From assembly GCA_038125725.1 (NCBI GenBank), contig JAYPEK010000005.1, forward strand, positions 62,001-126,000: DNA of 64,000 nt, read 5' to 3'. The position numbers and the translations under genes are program-made. Under the pieces are notes generated by a model. It did not search any database. It was not told where the DNA came from and worked only from the letters and a program-made list of their open reading frames with translations. Origin of the DNA: TMED8 sp038125725 (lineage in GTDB: Bacteria > Pseudomonadota > Alphaproteobacteria > Rhodospirillales > Casp-alpha2). Positions 16,610-24,637 of this stretch are shown one piece after another; position 1 is the first letter of the stretch, and every line of letters begins with the position of its first letter.

Positions 16610-18712
16610 ATGAGTAGTGACGGGGCGAATCCGGCACCCCTCATGTTTCTCGAACAACCCATTTCGACTGAAGCCTTGCCGTGCCTACCCGCCGACGTTT
16701 GCGCGATCGGCGAACCGTGCAATGACGAGCGCATTAGGGATGTGCCGATGGGTATCCATCGCCGTCGCCCCGGCGGGCGCGTCCGGAGTGACAAGACCGA
16801 ACGACTGATGACCAAGGCCGCCGCCAAGCAACGTGTCGGCGATATCAAAGGCGCGCTTCACCTGTACGGACAGGTCCTGGCTGCCGATCCCGAAAATGCC
16901 AAGGCGCTGAACCAGAGCGGACTCCTGTATTTCATGACCGGAGATACCGGGGCCGGACTGGACCGTCTTCGCCGCTCGGTCGAGATATCGCCCGACGACC
17001 CCACCCTGTTCAACAACGCCGGCGAATGCCTGCGAATGGCCGGGAAACTGGAAGAAGCGGAAACCCTATTGCGCCAATCGTTGGCGTTGGCGCCCAGCAA
17101 CCCCGACACCCTCAACTTCCTCGGGCTGGTGCTGCTCGACAAAGGCGCATTCGGCGCTTCGTCGCAGGCATTTCATGAAGCCCTTTCGTTGGCGCCCGGG
17201 CATGCCGGCGCCGCGTTCAATCTAGGCGCCCTGCATATGGCCCGAAAACGCCCGGATCTGGCGCTGTCCTGTTTCGACGCCATCCTCGCCCAGGCACCGC
17301 GGGACCCGGATGCACGTGCCAAAAGGGGCGAGGCGCTGCTGCGCCTCGGACGCGATGACGAGGCCGCCGCCTGTTTCGAGGCCGTCCTCGCCCATCCGAA
17401 AGGGCTGCAACTCGACCCGATGACGGTTGTCGCGCCCTTGTGCCGGCATTACGTGCGCCAGCAGCGCATACAGGACGTGACCGCCGTCTATCATCAGGCC
17501 ATCCGTCTTTTTCCATCGAACGCCGAATTGAAGACCGAGCTGATGGGATGGCTGCTGCTGATTCATCAAACCGACGAAGCGTGCGCCCTGGCCCTTAAGA
17601 TATTGGAGAAATCCCCACATGACCTAAAAGCGACAAGGACCGTGGCGCGGATCGACAGGGATGCCGGCCGGCTGGATGCGGCACGCCAACGTCTCGACGC
17701 CATACCCAAGCCCCGTTGGGATCACACGATCTTCTATGAAATGGGAAGCATCACCGAGACGATGGGCGATTTCGATACCGCCTTCGACCTGTTCGATGAA
17801 GCCAACCGCAAGCTCGCTCAGCATCCGGATTGGCAAAGGCTGAAGCCGGCCCAGCCAAGGGAAACGTTGGCGCGTGCGCGGGGGTGGTCGACACCCGACC
17901 ATCTCTCCAGGATTGAATCGACCGTCCCGGATGACGGGCTGCCGGCACCGATCTTTCTGGTCGGGTTCAATCGCAGCGGAACCACGCTGCTGGAGAACGT
18001 CATCGGGGCCAGCGATCAGGTTGTCATCTCCGACGAAAAGCCGTTCCTTTCCGATTGCTTCGCAACCTACAAGCAAATCACCGGTGTTTCGCCGCCTGTC
18101 TCTCTTGAAGTCCTAACCGACATACAAGCAGGCACGCTGCGCGCCACCTATTGGACGGCCGTGGAACGCCTGCTCGGTTCGGGATTACAACCGGGCCAAC
18201 GCCTGGTCGATAAGCTGCCCTTGAACCTCGTTCACCTGCCCTTGCTCCGCCGCATGTTTCCGAATGCGCCAATTTTGGTCGCGTTGCGCGATCCCCGCGA
18301 CGTGATCATCAGCAATTTCAAACAATTCTTCGGCGCGAACAATTTCAACGCCAATTTCCTGACCCAGGAAGGCACCGTCGAATTTTATGCCGACGTCATG
18401 CAACTGTGGCTCCAGGTTCGCCCGCACCTGCCCGGACCCTGGCTCGAAGTCCGCTACGAAGACGTCGTCACCGATTTCGAAACCACGCTCAAGGACGTTC
18501 TGGATTTTCTGGGGCTGGCGTGGGACGACAACTACCTTGGGTTCCACAACAAAGCCAAGACGAGATTCATATTCACACCGAGCGCCTCGGATGTGGTGAA
18601 ACCCGTCTACACGAACGCCGTCGGTCGCTGGCAGGGCTACACCCGGCAACTGGCCCCGTTCGCTGGAAAGCTAAAACCCGTGGCCGAAGCCCTTGGTTAC
18701 CGGTGGGAGTAA
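16610..18712 (+). CDS. TPR-repeat protein with C-terminal sulfotransferase domain
   Basis: Up to 700 residues. After a poorly conserved N-terminus come tandem tetratricopeptide repeats from about residue 67 to 400 (for example 'AKALNQSGLLYFMTGDTGAG', 'PSNPDTLNFLGLVLLDKGAF', 'PGHAGAAFNLGALHMARKRP'). A PAPS-dependent sulfotransferase domain follows: the 5'-phosphosulfate loop 'PIFLVGFNRSGTTLLENVI' near residue 450 and the 3'-phosphate site 'VALRDPRDVIISNFKQFFG' near residue 555. The real start may be ATG 16748 or 16808, since residues 1-66 look unlike folded protein and the 16610 start has only a weak ribosome-binding site. Such fusions probably sulfate proteins, peptides or glycans bound by the repeats; the acceptor is unknown. 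Confidence 0.85.
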   Translation: MSSDGANPAPLMFLEQPISTEALPCLPADVCAIGEPCNDERIRDVPMGIHRRRPGGRVRSDKTERLMTKAAAKQRVGDIKGALHLYGQVLAADPENAKALNQSGLLYFMTGDTGAGLDRLRRSVEISPDDPTLFNNAGECLRMAGKLEEAETLLRQSLALAPSNPDTLNFLGLVLLDKGAFGASSQAFHEALSLAPGHAGAAFNLGALHMARKRPDLALSCFDAILAQAPRDPDARAKRGEALLRLGRDDEAAACFEAVLAHPKGLQLDPMTVVAPLCRHYVRQQRIQDVTAVYHQAIRLFPSNAELKTELMGWLLLIHQTDEACALALKILEKSPHDLKATRTVARIDRDAGRLDAARQRLDAIPKPRWDHTIFYEMGSITETMGDFDTAFDLFDEANRKLAQHPDWQRLKPAQPRETLARARGWSTPDHLSRIESTVPDDGLPAPIFLVGFNRSGTTLLENVIGASDQVVISDEKPFLSDCFATYKQITGVSPPVSLEVLTDIQAGTLRATYWTAVERLLGSGLQPGQRLVDKLPLNLVHLPLLRRMFPNAPILVALRDPRDVIISNFKQFFGANNFNANFLTQEGTVEFYADVMQLWLQVRPHLPGPWLEVRYEDVVTDFETTLKDVLDFLGLAWDDNYLGFHNKAKTRFIFTPSASDVVKPVYTNAVGRWQGYTRQLAPFAGKLKPVAEALGYRWE

Positions 18713-18735
18713 CGGAACTCTGGTCGTTGTCGGCG

Positions 18736-19176
18736 CTATCTCTGAGAGACGATCACCATATTCTCGATGATTTCGTCCAACTCTCCCATCGAGACCAGAA
18801 TGTGCAATTGTTCGAGGGTCGGCAGCAAATCTTCCGGCTTGCCGACGCGGATGACAGGATTCTTACCGGGCAGGACGAACTCGCGGTCGCCGAAATTCAG
18901 CCTCAGGAAAACCTCACCGTCTTGCTCGAACCACCAAGGTTTCGGGGGTACGTAGTTGATCTCTCTCTGAGTGACGCCGTCGCGTTCGACGAATTGTTGG
19001 TGTGGCTTGCGGTAATCCGGATCACGCGCCAGGCAGATTTGGTGCGACACCCCCTCTTGGAAGATCTGGCGCCATGTCGCCATTTCCTCCTGGACCATCT
19101 TTTGCCGCAGTTCCGGGTCGAATGAATGCGGCGTACCTGCCGGCTCGACAAAATCAATATCGTCTAAGCTAATCAT
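18736..19176 (-). CDS. Unknown protein, fourth gene of the ectABC operon
   Basis: A 146-residue soluble protein that I cannot assign. It starts 'MISLDDIDFVEPAGTPHSFD', has a central aromatic, basic section ('INYVPPKPWWFEQDGEVFLR') and an acidic amphipathic C-terminus ('LEQLHILVSMGELDEIIENM'). No signal peptide, membrane helix or metal-binding motif is evident. Its ATG lies 9 bases after the ectC stop in the same orientation, so it is almost certainly co-transcribed with ectABC. It is not the usual fourth member (ectD hydroxylase or ask_ect aspartokinase). A role in ectoine synthesis, regulation or turnover is inferred from position only. Downstream it converges with the sulfotransferase gene. 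Confidence 0.75.
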   Translation of the reverse strand: MISLDDIDFVEPAGTPHSFDPELRQKMVQEEMATWRQIFQEGVSHQICLARDPDYRKPHQQFVERDGVTQREINYVPPKPWWFEQDGEVFLRLNFGDREFVLPGKNPVIRVGKPEDLLPTLEQLHILVSMGELDEIIENMVIVSQR

Positions 19177-19185
19177 CTCATTGAC

Positions 19186-19578
19186 CTATCCCGCAGCGGC
19201 GATCGCAGGATAGACGCCGTTCTCATCATGCACCTCGGTACCTGTCACCGGCGGATTGAAGACGCAGATCATGCGCATTTCTTCGCTTGCCCGCAGCAGG
19301 TGCTTTTCGTGGCCGTCGAGCGCGTAGATGGTGCCAGGGCCGATCGAATAGACCGGACCATCGGGCAGGACCTCGATCTCGCCCTTGCCGGCGATGCAAT
19401 AGACCGCCTCCAAGTGGTTCTGGTACCAGATCATGGTTTCGGTGCCCGCGTGGATCAGGGTGTCATGCATGGAAAAGCCCATTTTCTCATCGGCCAGCAA
19501 CAGCCGGCGGCTGGTCCAGTTGCCGCCCTTGACCTCGTGTTCGGTGCCGAGGACGTCATCGAGTGTCTTAACGATCAT
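19186..19578 (-). CDS. ectC: L-ectoine synthase
   Basis: A 130-residue cupin enzyme that cyclises N-gamma-acetyl-L-2,4-diaminobutyrate to ectoine. The protein begins 'MIVKTLDDVLGTEHEVKGGN', the classic EctC start, and has 'WTSRRLLLADEKMGFSMHDT'. The cupin metal ligands Glu, Tyr and His lie in 'ETMIWYQNHLEAVYCIAGKG' and 'IYALDGHEKHLLRA'. The start at 19578 is fixed by this family N-terminus; the open frame upstream is a shadow of ectB. It follows ectB by about 30 bases. Length and motifs are normal. Confidence 0.97.
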   Translation of the reverse strand: MIVKTLDDVLGTEHEVKGGNWTSRRLLLADEKMGFSMHDTLIHAGTETMIWYQNHLEAVYCIAGKGEIEVLPDGPVYSIGPGTIYALDGHEKHLLRASEEMRMICVFNPPVTGTEVHDENGVYPAIAAAG

Positions 19579-19607
19579 GTCGGTGTTTCTCCGTTCGCGT
19601 TGTTGGT

Positions 19608-20876
19608 TCAGGCAGCCGTCGCGGCATTGCTCGCCGCGACCCGCGCCACCGCCGCTTCGAGGATATCCAGACCCGCGTCCAGCGCGGTTGCGTCGATGGT
19701 CAACGGCGGCATCACCTTGGCGACCTGCGAATGCACGCCGGCGGTCTCCATCACCAGCCCGCCCGTGAAGGCTTCGTGGCAGATATCGGCGGCCAACCCA
19801 TCGATGCTGCTGGCCAATCCCTGGATCATGCCGCGGCCGCGCGCGGATAGGCCGAGATGCGGGTACCGGACGGCCAGCTTTTCCATGCGTTCGCGGATGC
19901 GCGCGCCTTTGGCCAGGATGTCCGTTTTCAAGGTGTCGTCGCGCCAATAGTCGAGCGCCTCGGCGGCGGCAACGAAGGCCAGGTTGTTGCCGCGAAACGT
20001 GCCGTTGTGCTCGCCGGGCGCCCAATGATCGAGGTCCGGCCGGATCAGCACCAGCGCCATCGGCAATCCAAGCCCACCGATGGCCTTCGAAAGGCAGACC
20101 ATATCCGGCTTAAGGCCGGCTTCGTCGAAGCTGAAAAAGCTGCCGGTTCGTCCGCAGCCCATCTGGATGTCATCGACGATCAGCAGAATATCGTGGCGGC
20201 GGCAGAGCGCCTCCAGACCACGCAGCCATTCCGTGCTGGCGACGTTGACGCCGCCCTCGCCCTGGACGGTCTCGACAATGGCCGCGGCCGGCCGGTCGAG
20301 TCCGGAGCCCTCGTCCTCGAGAAACGCATCGAAGACCGCGAGGCTGTCGGCGCCGGTGCCAAGGTAACCGTCGAACGGCATCGCCGTGGCGTTGCCGAGT
20401 GGCACGCCGGCGCCGGCACGCTTGGCCGCGTTGCCGGTCAGGGCGAGCGCGCCGAGCGTCATGCCGTGAAAGCCGTTGGAGAAGGAAACGATTTCCGTGC
20501 GGCCGGTGGTTTTGCGCGCCAGCTTGATGGCGCTTTCCACGGCGTTGGTGCCGGTCGGGCCGGGGAACTGCATTTTGTACTCAAGACCGCGCGGCTGCAG
20601 GATCACCTCGTCGAAGGATTCCAGGAAGCGCCGCTTGGCCGCCGTCCCCATGTCGAGTCCGTGCATGATGCCGTCACCGGCCATGTAGTCCATGACCGCG
20701 CGTTTCAGCTTTTCGTTGTTGTGGTCGTAATTGACGACGCCGGCGCCGGCGAAGAAATCGATGTAAGTGTTGCCGTCCTCGTCGGTCAATTGGGCGTCCT
20801 TGGCGGTGGTGAAGACCACCGGAAAATCCCGGATATAGCCGCGGACGTTCGATTCCAATTTTTCGAAAGTTTTCAT
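19608..20876 (-). CDS. ectB: Diaminobutyrate--2-oxoglutarate transaminase
   Basis: A 422-residue class III PLP aminotransferase that converts aspartate semialdehyde to L-2,4-diaminobutyrate. It starts 'MKTFEKLESNVRGYIRDFPV', the typical EctB N-terminus. Cofactor-site motifs are 'GPTGTNAVESAIKLARKTTG' (phosphate-binding region), 'LLIVDDIQMGCGRTGSFFSF' (Asp contacting the pyridine nitrogen) and 'PDMVCLSKAIGGLGLPMALV' with the Schiff-base lysine. Middle gene of ectABC, 30 bases after ectA. Length is normal. Confidence 0.97.
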   Translation of the reverse strand: MKTFEKLESNVRGYIRDFPVVFTTAKDAQLTDEDGNTYIDFFAGAGVVNYDHNNEKLKRAVMDYMAGDGIMHGLDMGTAAKRRFLESFDEVILQPRGLEYKMQFPGPTGTNAVESAIKLARKTTGRTEIVSFSNGFHGMTLGALALTGNAAKRAGAGVPLGNATAMPFDGYLGTGADSLAVFDAFLEDEGSGLDRPAAAIVETVQGEGGVNVASTEWLRGLEALCRRHDILLIVDDIQMGCGRTGSFFSFDEAGLKPDMVCLSKAIGGLGLPMALVLIRPDLDHWAPGEHNGTFRGNNLAFVAAAEALDYWRDDTLKTDILAKGARIRERMEKLAVRYPHLGLSARGRGMIQGLASSIDGLAADICHEAFTGGLVMETAGVHSQVAKVMPPLTIDATALDAGLDILEAAVARVAASNAATAA

Positions 20877-20906
20877 GATGTAGGCTCCCGGATTGTCCTC
20901 GGATGG

Positions 20907-21512
20907 TTATTCGACGGAATGGATCGGATGGATGACGAAAAGGCGTTCGCGCTCTTGCGGTTCGTCGTCGGGGAAATCGTCACGCGCGAACCCGGCGCCG
21001 ATCTCGAGCGTGGCACCGCGCGCCTTGGCGAAAGCGGAAAACAGCGCTTCGGAAGCCTTGTTGCTGGGCGTCACGGTGGCCTCGAGGGTGCGCACGCCCG
21101 TGCATGCCGGCAGGTCGGCCACTCCCTCGAGCAGGCGCTGGCCGATGCCAAGCCCACGGAATTCCGGCAGCACCGCGACCTGCCAGACAAAAAGCACCTG
21201 CGGACGCTTCGGCACCCGATGCGCGGTCACGAAACCGGCGGGCGTTCCGAAAACCTCGGCAACGGCGCAGGTTTCGTGGAAGTTGCGGCATTTCATCATG
21301 TAGGCGTAAGGCGTGTTCAAGTCGACACCACCAGCATCGCGTGCCAGTTCCCACAGAAGCGCGCCGTCGTCGATAATCGCGCCCCGAACCGCAACCCCGT
21401 CGGGATCGAGCAAGACTTCCCGGTCCGTCATCGAGAGCGTCGATGGTCCGACCGCCGCCGTATTGGACGTCGAGTTGCGAAGGGCAGTGGGTACGGAATA
21501 GGTATCGGTCAT
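20907..21512 (-). CDS. ectA: L-2,4-diaminobutyrate N-acetyltransferase
   Basis: A 201-residue GNAT-fold acetyltransferase that transfers acetyl from acetyl-CoA to the gamma-amino group of diaminobutyrate. Family features include 'VDLNTPYAYMMKCRNFHETC' (about 60-80), 'GFVTAHRVPKRPQVLFVWQV' and the acetyl-CoA loop 'GLGIGQRLLEGV'. The first ~25 residues are Ser/Thr-rich and variable. First gene of the ectoine operon; its promoter must lie in the long gap upstream (21513 onward). Salt-induced expression is expected from the family but no operator was recognised. Confidence 0.96.
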   Translation of the reverse strand: MTDTYSVPTALRNSTSNTAAVGPSTLSMTDREVLLDPDGVAVRGAIIDDGALLWELARDAGGVDLNTPYAYMMKCRNFHETCAVAEVFGTPAGFVTAHRVPKRPQVLFVWQVAVLPEFRGLGIGQRLLEGVADLPACTGVRTLEATVTPSNKASEALFSAFAKARGATLEIGAGFARDDFPDDEPQERERLFVIHPIHSVE

Positions 21513-21620
21513 GGTTCTCGGACCTTTCGAGTTGCGAATGAGTAAAGCAAGCCGGCCGCGTACGCCGAAGCGAACACGCCGAAAATGCGCCGGCGTCGTC
21601 GGGCCGGCGCGCTTGAGAAC

Positions 21621-21767
21621 TCAGGTCCGGAAGGGGATCAGATGCTCGGAGCGCGGCATGGAGTAAGCACCGCAGAAGGCCGCGAGGCGCACTATCTGCG
21701 CGTCGGCACATAGCGGACAAAATGCCGCGCCAAAATCATTGGAAAGGATAATTTTCTTGTCGATCAT
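21621..21767 (-). CDS. Possible 48-residue small protein upstream of ectA
   Basis: A 48-codon frame on the ectA strand, ending about 108 bases before the ectA start. The peptide begins 'MIDKKIILSNDFGAAF', has a Cys-Pro-Leu-Cys pair and a third Cys ('AFCGAYSMPRS'), and ends 'HLIPFRT'. No good ribosome-binding site precedes the ATG and codon third positions are only moderately GC-rich, so it may be part of the untranslated leader. Listed because of its position directly before ectA. Confidence 0.2.
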   Translation of the reverse strand: MIDKKIILSNDFGAAFCPLCADAQIVRLAAFCGAYSMPRSEHLIPFRT

Positions 21768-21894
21768 TTGTGGCAATCATAAGGATTGCGGTGCGTCTGT
21801 CAAATCGTGTGCGGACATCGCCCGTTCCGAACACGGCCTGCGGCGTGCGGAGACGGCGGATTCCATAGCACTTAAATAAACCTCAATCGCATGT

Positions 21895-22144
21895 TAGGAA
21901 TTTATTGCCTTTTATAGAATACATGCTATATTCAGGTTTGGACTGCCATTTACACGGTGGAGCCGCGCTATTTCACAATCGAATCGGATATGATCCGGGA
22001 CCGATGCCTTCACAGGCGGGAGGTGGTTGGAACCGGTGTTTGGAGACCGCGACCGCCGGCTGGCGGATAAGGGGGCGAAATTGGGTTCGTTCCTGAGATT
22101 TTTTTGGGAATTCTTTGAAATCAATGGCTTCCGACCCGTGAAAT
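21895..22144 (+). repeat. Dispersed repeat, copy A
   Basis: Its left end is TAGGAATTTATTG (21895-21907). Its right end is a ~67-base conserved block starting AAATTGGGTTCGTTCCTGAG (22078) and ending ACCCGTGAAAT (22144). The same two ends in the same order occur inverted at 53494-53684, with a divergent middle of similar length. A third, partial copy of the right block follows at 22277. No coding capacity or transposase, so it looks like a small non-autonomous element or structured intergenic repeat. Confidence 0.7.
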
Positions 22145-22158
22145 ACCGACCTCTCTTC

Positions 22159-22268
22159 CCGTCATTCCCGCGAAAGCGGGAATCCAGTGGTTGTCTTCGT
22201 CGCGGTCGCCGCAATGAAGGATGATGCCTTCGCCATCAAGTGGGTCCCCGCTTTCGCTGGGACGACGG
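22159..22268. repeat. Inverted-repeat element with dRS3/REP-like termini
   Basis: A ~110-base element bounded by two 28-base arms in inverted orientation. The left arm (22159-22186) contains ATTCCCGCGAAAGCGGGAAT, itself a palindrome. The right arm (22241-22268) is its imperfect reverse complement, running from TGGGTCCCCGCTTTCGC to GACGACGG. The ATTCCC-N8-GGGAAT core is the same layout as the dRS3 units of Neisseria and of REP/BIME-type repeats in many proteobacteria. It could fold into a large hairpin. It sits between the two repeat blocks upstream of the CNT gene. Confidence 0.65.
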
Positions 22269-22276
22269 GAGGGGGA

Positions 22277-22325
22277 GAAATTGGGTTCGTTTCGTCACTT
22301 TTTTTGAGGCCTCTGAAAATAACGG
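22277..22325 (+). repeat. Dispersed repeat, partial copy of the right-end block
   Basis: This begins GAAATTGGGTTCGTTTCG and continues through a T-rich tract to CTCTGAAAATAACGG. It matches the first ~20 bases of the right-end block of copies A and B almost exactly and then diverges. It follows the inverted-repeat element by 8 bases, suggesting a composite or nested repeat array. Confidence 0.5.
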
Positions 22326-22455
22326 CGAATTCCTCCCCGAAAAACGCTTCCGAAACGAAACTCCAGCATTTTTCTCTCAACCGTTGCCGCCGCACGCGTC
22401 CGGCCTGTAATCTGGTTGCAACAACGATAATCGGGACTTGAGGATCGGGGCCGAC

Positions 22456-23703
22456 ATGTTCGCACAATCCCTCTTCGGCATCGCCGTGCTGCTGCTGATC
22501 GCCTGGGCGCTGTCCGAGAACCGGCAGCGACTGTCGTGGAAACTGGTGGTCTCCGCGTTGGTGCTGCAATTCGCGCTGGCGCTTGCGCTCCTGAAGATTG
22601 ACGCCTTCCGGGGCATCTTCCTGAAGCTCAATGGCCTGGTGCTGGCCCTGCAGGACGCGACCAAGGCCGGGACGTCGTTCGTGTTCGGTTACCTCGGCGG
22701 CGGCGGCCTGCCGTTCACCGAGAGTTTCCCAGGCGCCGCCTTCGTGCTCGCCTTCCAGGCGCTGCCGCTGATCCTGGTCGTCGGCGCCCTCTCCGCCCTG
22801 CTCTATCACTGGCGGGTGCTGCCGGCGATCGTCAGCGCCTTCGCCTGGGCCTTGCGCCGCGCGCTCGGCCTCGGCGGCGCGGCCGGCGTCGGGGTGGCGG
22901 CCAACGTCTTCGTCGGCATGGTCGAGGCGCCGCTATTGGTCAGGCCCTATCTGCTCAGGCTTTCGCGCGCCGACATCTTCGTCGTCATGACCGCCGGCAT
23001 GGCGACCATCGCCGGCACCGTGATGGTGCTCTACGCGAGCTTCCTCGCCAAGTCGGTGCCGGGCGCCTTGGGCCACATCCTGACGGCGTCCTTGATCAAT
23101 GCGCTCGGCGCGGTGCTGATGGCGCGCATCCTGGTGCCGTCGGAAGCCGACGACGACCTCGCGGCCGAAAGCGTCGAATTGCCGCGCACGGCGGCCAGTT
23201 CCATCGACGCCATCACCCAGGGCACCCTCGATGGGGTCAAGCTGCTGATAAACGTCACCGCCATGCTGGTGGTGATGGTGGCGCTGGTCAGCCTGATCAA
23301 CACCATCCTCGGCCTGCTGCCCGACATGGGCGGCGCGGCACTGACGCTGCAACGCCTGTTCGGCCTGGTGCTGTCGCCGGCCGCCTGGCTGATCGGCATC
23401 CCCTGGGACCAGGCGGAAACCGCCGGCAGTTTGCTCGGCATCAAGGTGGTGCTGAACGAGTTCCTGGCCTATGCCGAGTTGGCCAAGACCGGCGACGACG
23501 CGCTCGATGCCCGCAGCCGGCTAATTCTCGCCTATGCGCTCTGCGGCTTCGCCAACTTCGGCAGCCTAGGGATCATGATCGGCGGCATGGGCACCATGGC
23601 GCCCGAACGCCGCGCCGAGATCGCCGCGCTGGGCCTGAAGTCGATCCTGGCCGGCATGCTGACGACGCTCTTGACCGGCGCCATCGTCGCGACGCTGACG
23701 TAA
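22456..23703 (+). CDS. Concentrative nucleoside transporter (CNT/NupC family)
   Basis: A 415-residue inner-membrane permease that imports nucleosides with Na+ or H+. It begins with hydrophobic helices ('MFAQSLFGIAVLLLIAWALS'). The family core motifs are visible: 'FVFGYLGGGGLPF' (Gly-rich HP1 region), 'GAAGVGVAANVFVGMVEAPL' (the conserved Gly-Val-x-Asn-x-Phe-x-Gly and Glu-Ala-Pro of the substrate site) and 'ILAYALCGFANFGSLGIMIG' near the C-terminus. The ATG at 22456 is chosen over the TTG 6 codons upstream. Its leader lies at the end of the repeat-filled gap. Monocistronic; followed 61 bases later by a response regulator gene. Confidence 0.93.
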   Translation: MFAQSLFGIAVLLLIAWALSENRQRLSWKLVVSALVLQFALALALLKIDAFRGIFLKLNGLVLALQDATKAGTSFVFGYLGGGGLPFTESFPGAAFVLAFQALPLILVVGALSALLYHWRVLPAIVSAFAWALRRALGLGGAAGVGVAANVFVGMVEAPLLVRPYLLRLSRADIFVVMTAGMATIAGTVMVLYASFLAKSVPGALGHILTASLINALGAVLMARILVPSEADDDLAAESVELPRTAASSIDAITQGTLDGVKLLINVTAMLVVMVALVSLINTILGLLPDMGGAALTLQRLFGLVLSPAAWLIGIPWDQAETAGSLLGIKVVLNEFLAYAELAKTGDDALDARSRLILAYALCGFANFGSLGIMIGGMGTMAPERRAEIAALGLKSILAGMLTTLLTGAIVATLT

Positions 23704-23764
23704 GTGCCGCAATCGTGAACGGGCGTGAGTTCAGGCGCGCCCATGAGCCGGCTATCGTCTATTC

Positions 23765-24136
23765 ATGGCGGAGCTGTTGCTGATCGAGGACGACGACCTG
23801 TTGCTCGAATACCTGCGCGACGGCCTCCTCGATGCCGGCCACCGGGTGCGCGAGGCGGAAAGCGGCGATAAGGGCCTGGCCATGTTCCGTGCCGATCCGG
23901 CCGACCTGCTGATTACCGATCTGGTGATGGACCACGGCGAGGGCGTCGGCACCATCATGGCGCTCAGGGACGCCTGCCCGACGACGCCGGTGATCGCCAT
24001 CTCCGGCAATCCGCTCTACCTCGACAGCGCCTGCAAGCTGGGCGCCGACCGGGGGCTTCTGAAGCCTTTCACCATGGCCCAGATGCTGGATGCGGTCGCC
24101 GGCCTGCTGCAACCGCCGTCGCTGCAATCAGCCTGA
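23765..24136 (+). CDS. Single-domain response regulator (CheY-like receiver)
   Basis: A 123-residue stand-alone receiver domain. The acidic pocket is 'IEDDD' near residues 8-11, the phospho-acceptor is Asp52 in 'LLITDLVMDHGEG', the switch Thr/Ser is in 'VIAISGNP' and the conserved Lys is in 'GLLKPFTM'. No output domain is attached, so it would act by protein interaction or in a phosphorelay. No kinase gene adjoins it. It ends inside the last 9 bases of the convergent metallopeptidase gene. Confidence 0.9.
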   Translation: MAELLLIEDDDLLLEYLRDGLLDAGHRVREAESGDKGLAMFRADPADLLITDLVMDHGEGVGTIMALRDACPTTPVIAISGNPLYLDSACKLGADRGLLKPFTMAQMLDAVAGLLQPPSLQSA

Positions 24137-24562
24137 CGTTCCGGCGCGGGTCTGGGCCTCTTTTTCCGCATCCGCCTCGATGCGTTCCATGTCATCGTCG
24201 CTGAGCCCGAAGTGGTGGCCGATCTCGTGGATCAGCACGTGGCGCACCACGTGGTCGAGCGCCTCGCCGGTCTCGCACCAATAGTCCAGGATCGGGCGAC
24301 GGTAGAGGAAGATGCGGTCGATGTCCTGGGGCGTCATGGCGATGCTCTTCTCGGCCATGGAGATGCCGCTGTAGAGGCCCAAGAGGTCGAACGGCGATTC
24401 GATGCCGAGATCATCGAGCGTCTCGTCGTCGGCGAAGTCTTCGACGCGGATGACAACGCCTTCCAGATGCCGGCGCCACTCGGCCGGGATCACCTGAAAC
24501 GCCTGCTCGGCGAGTTCTTCGAGGTCGCCTAAGTCCGGCGGCTGGGCACAGGGGTATGACAT
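24128..24562 (-). CDS. Zinc metallopeptidase family protein (HExxH)
   Basis: A 144-residue cytoplasmic protein of the small bacterial metallopeptidase family once called DUF1025. The zinc motif is 'HEIGHHFGLSDDDMERIE' (about residues 115-132): His-Glu-x-x-His plus a downstream acidic ligand. The upstream section ('VIRVEDFADDETLDDLGI', 'GLYSGISMAE', 'IFLYRRPI') follows the family consensus. Substrate unknown. It converges with the response regulator gene, overlapping it by 9 bases, and is divergent from phhB. Confidence 0.88.
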   Translation of the reverse strand: MSYPCAQPPDLGDLEELAEQAFQVIPAEWRRHLEGVVIRVEDFADDETLDDLGIESPFDLLGLYSGISMAEKSIAMTPQDIDRIFLYRRPILDYWCETGEALDHVVRHVLIHEIGHHFGLSDDDMERIEADAEKEAQTRAGTSG

Positions 24563-24637
24563 GAGCGGAGCCTAACCGGCCTTGATCCCGCGACCAAGAC
24601 ATCTTAGGTCGGTAGAAGCATAACTTGGGAGGACGCC

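Larger units (their letters stand above)
21513..22455. other. Long intergenic region between ectA and the nucleoside transporter
   Basis: This 943-base stretch has no convincing full-length gene. The part next to ectA (21513-21890) should contain the ectoine promoter and possibly a 48-codon frame. From 21895 to about 22325 it consists of dispersed-repeat material (described separately), with an inverted-repeat element inside. The last ~130 bases lead into the CNT transporter start. Frames crossing the repeats give low-complexity peptides and are not genes. Confidence 0.7.

Noticed and set aside
19857..21545. Long open frame opposite ectB and ectA
   Set aside because: Antisense to two well-supported genes; the predicted protein shows no domain and changes character at gene boundaries.
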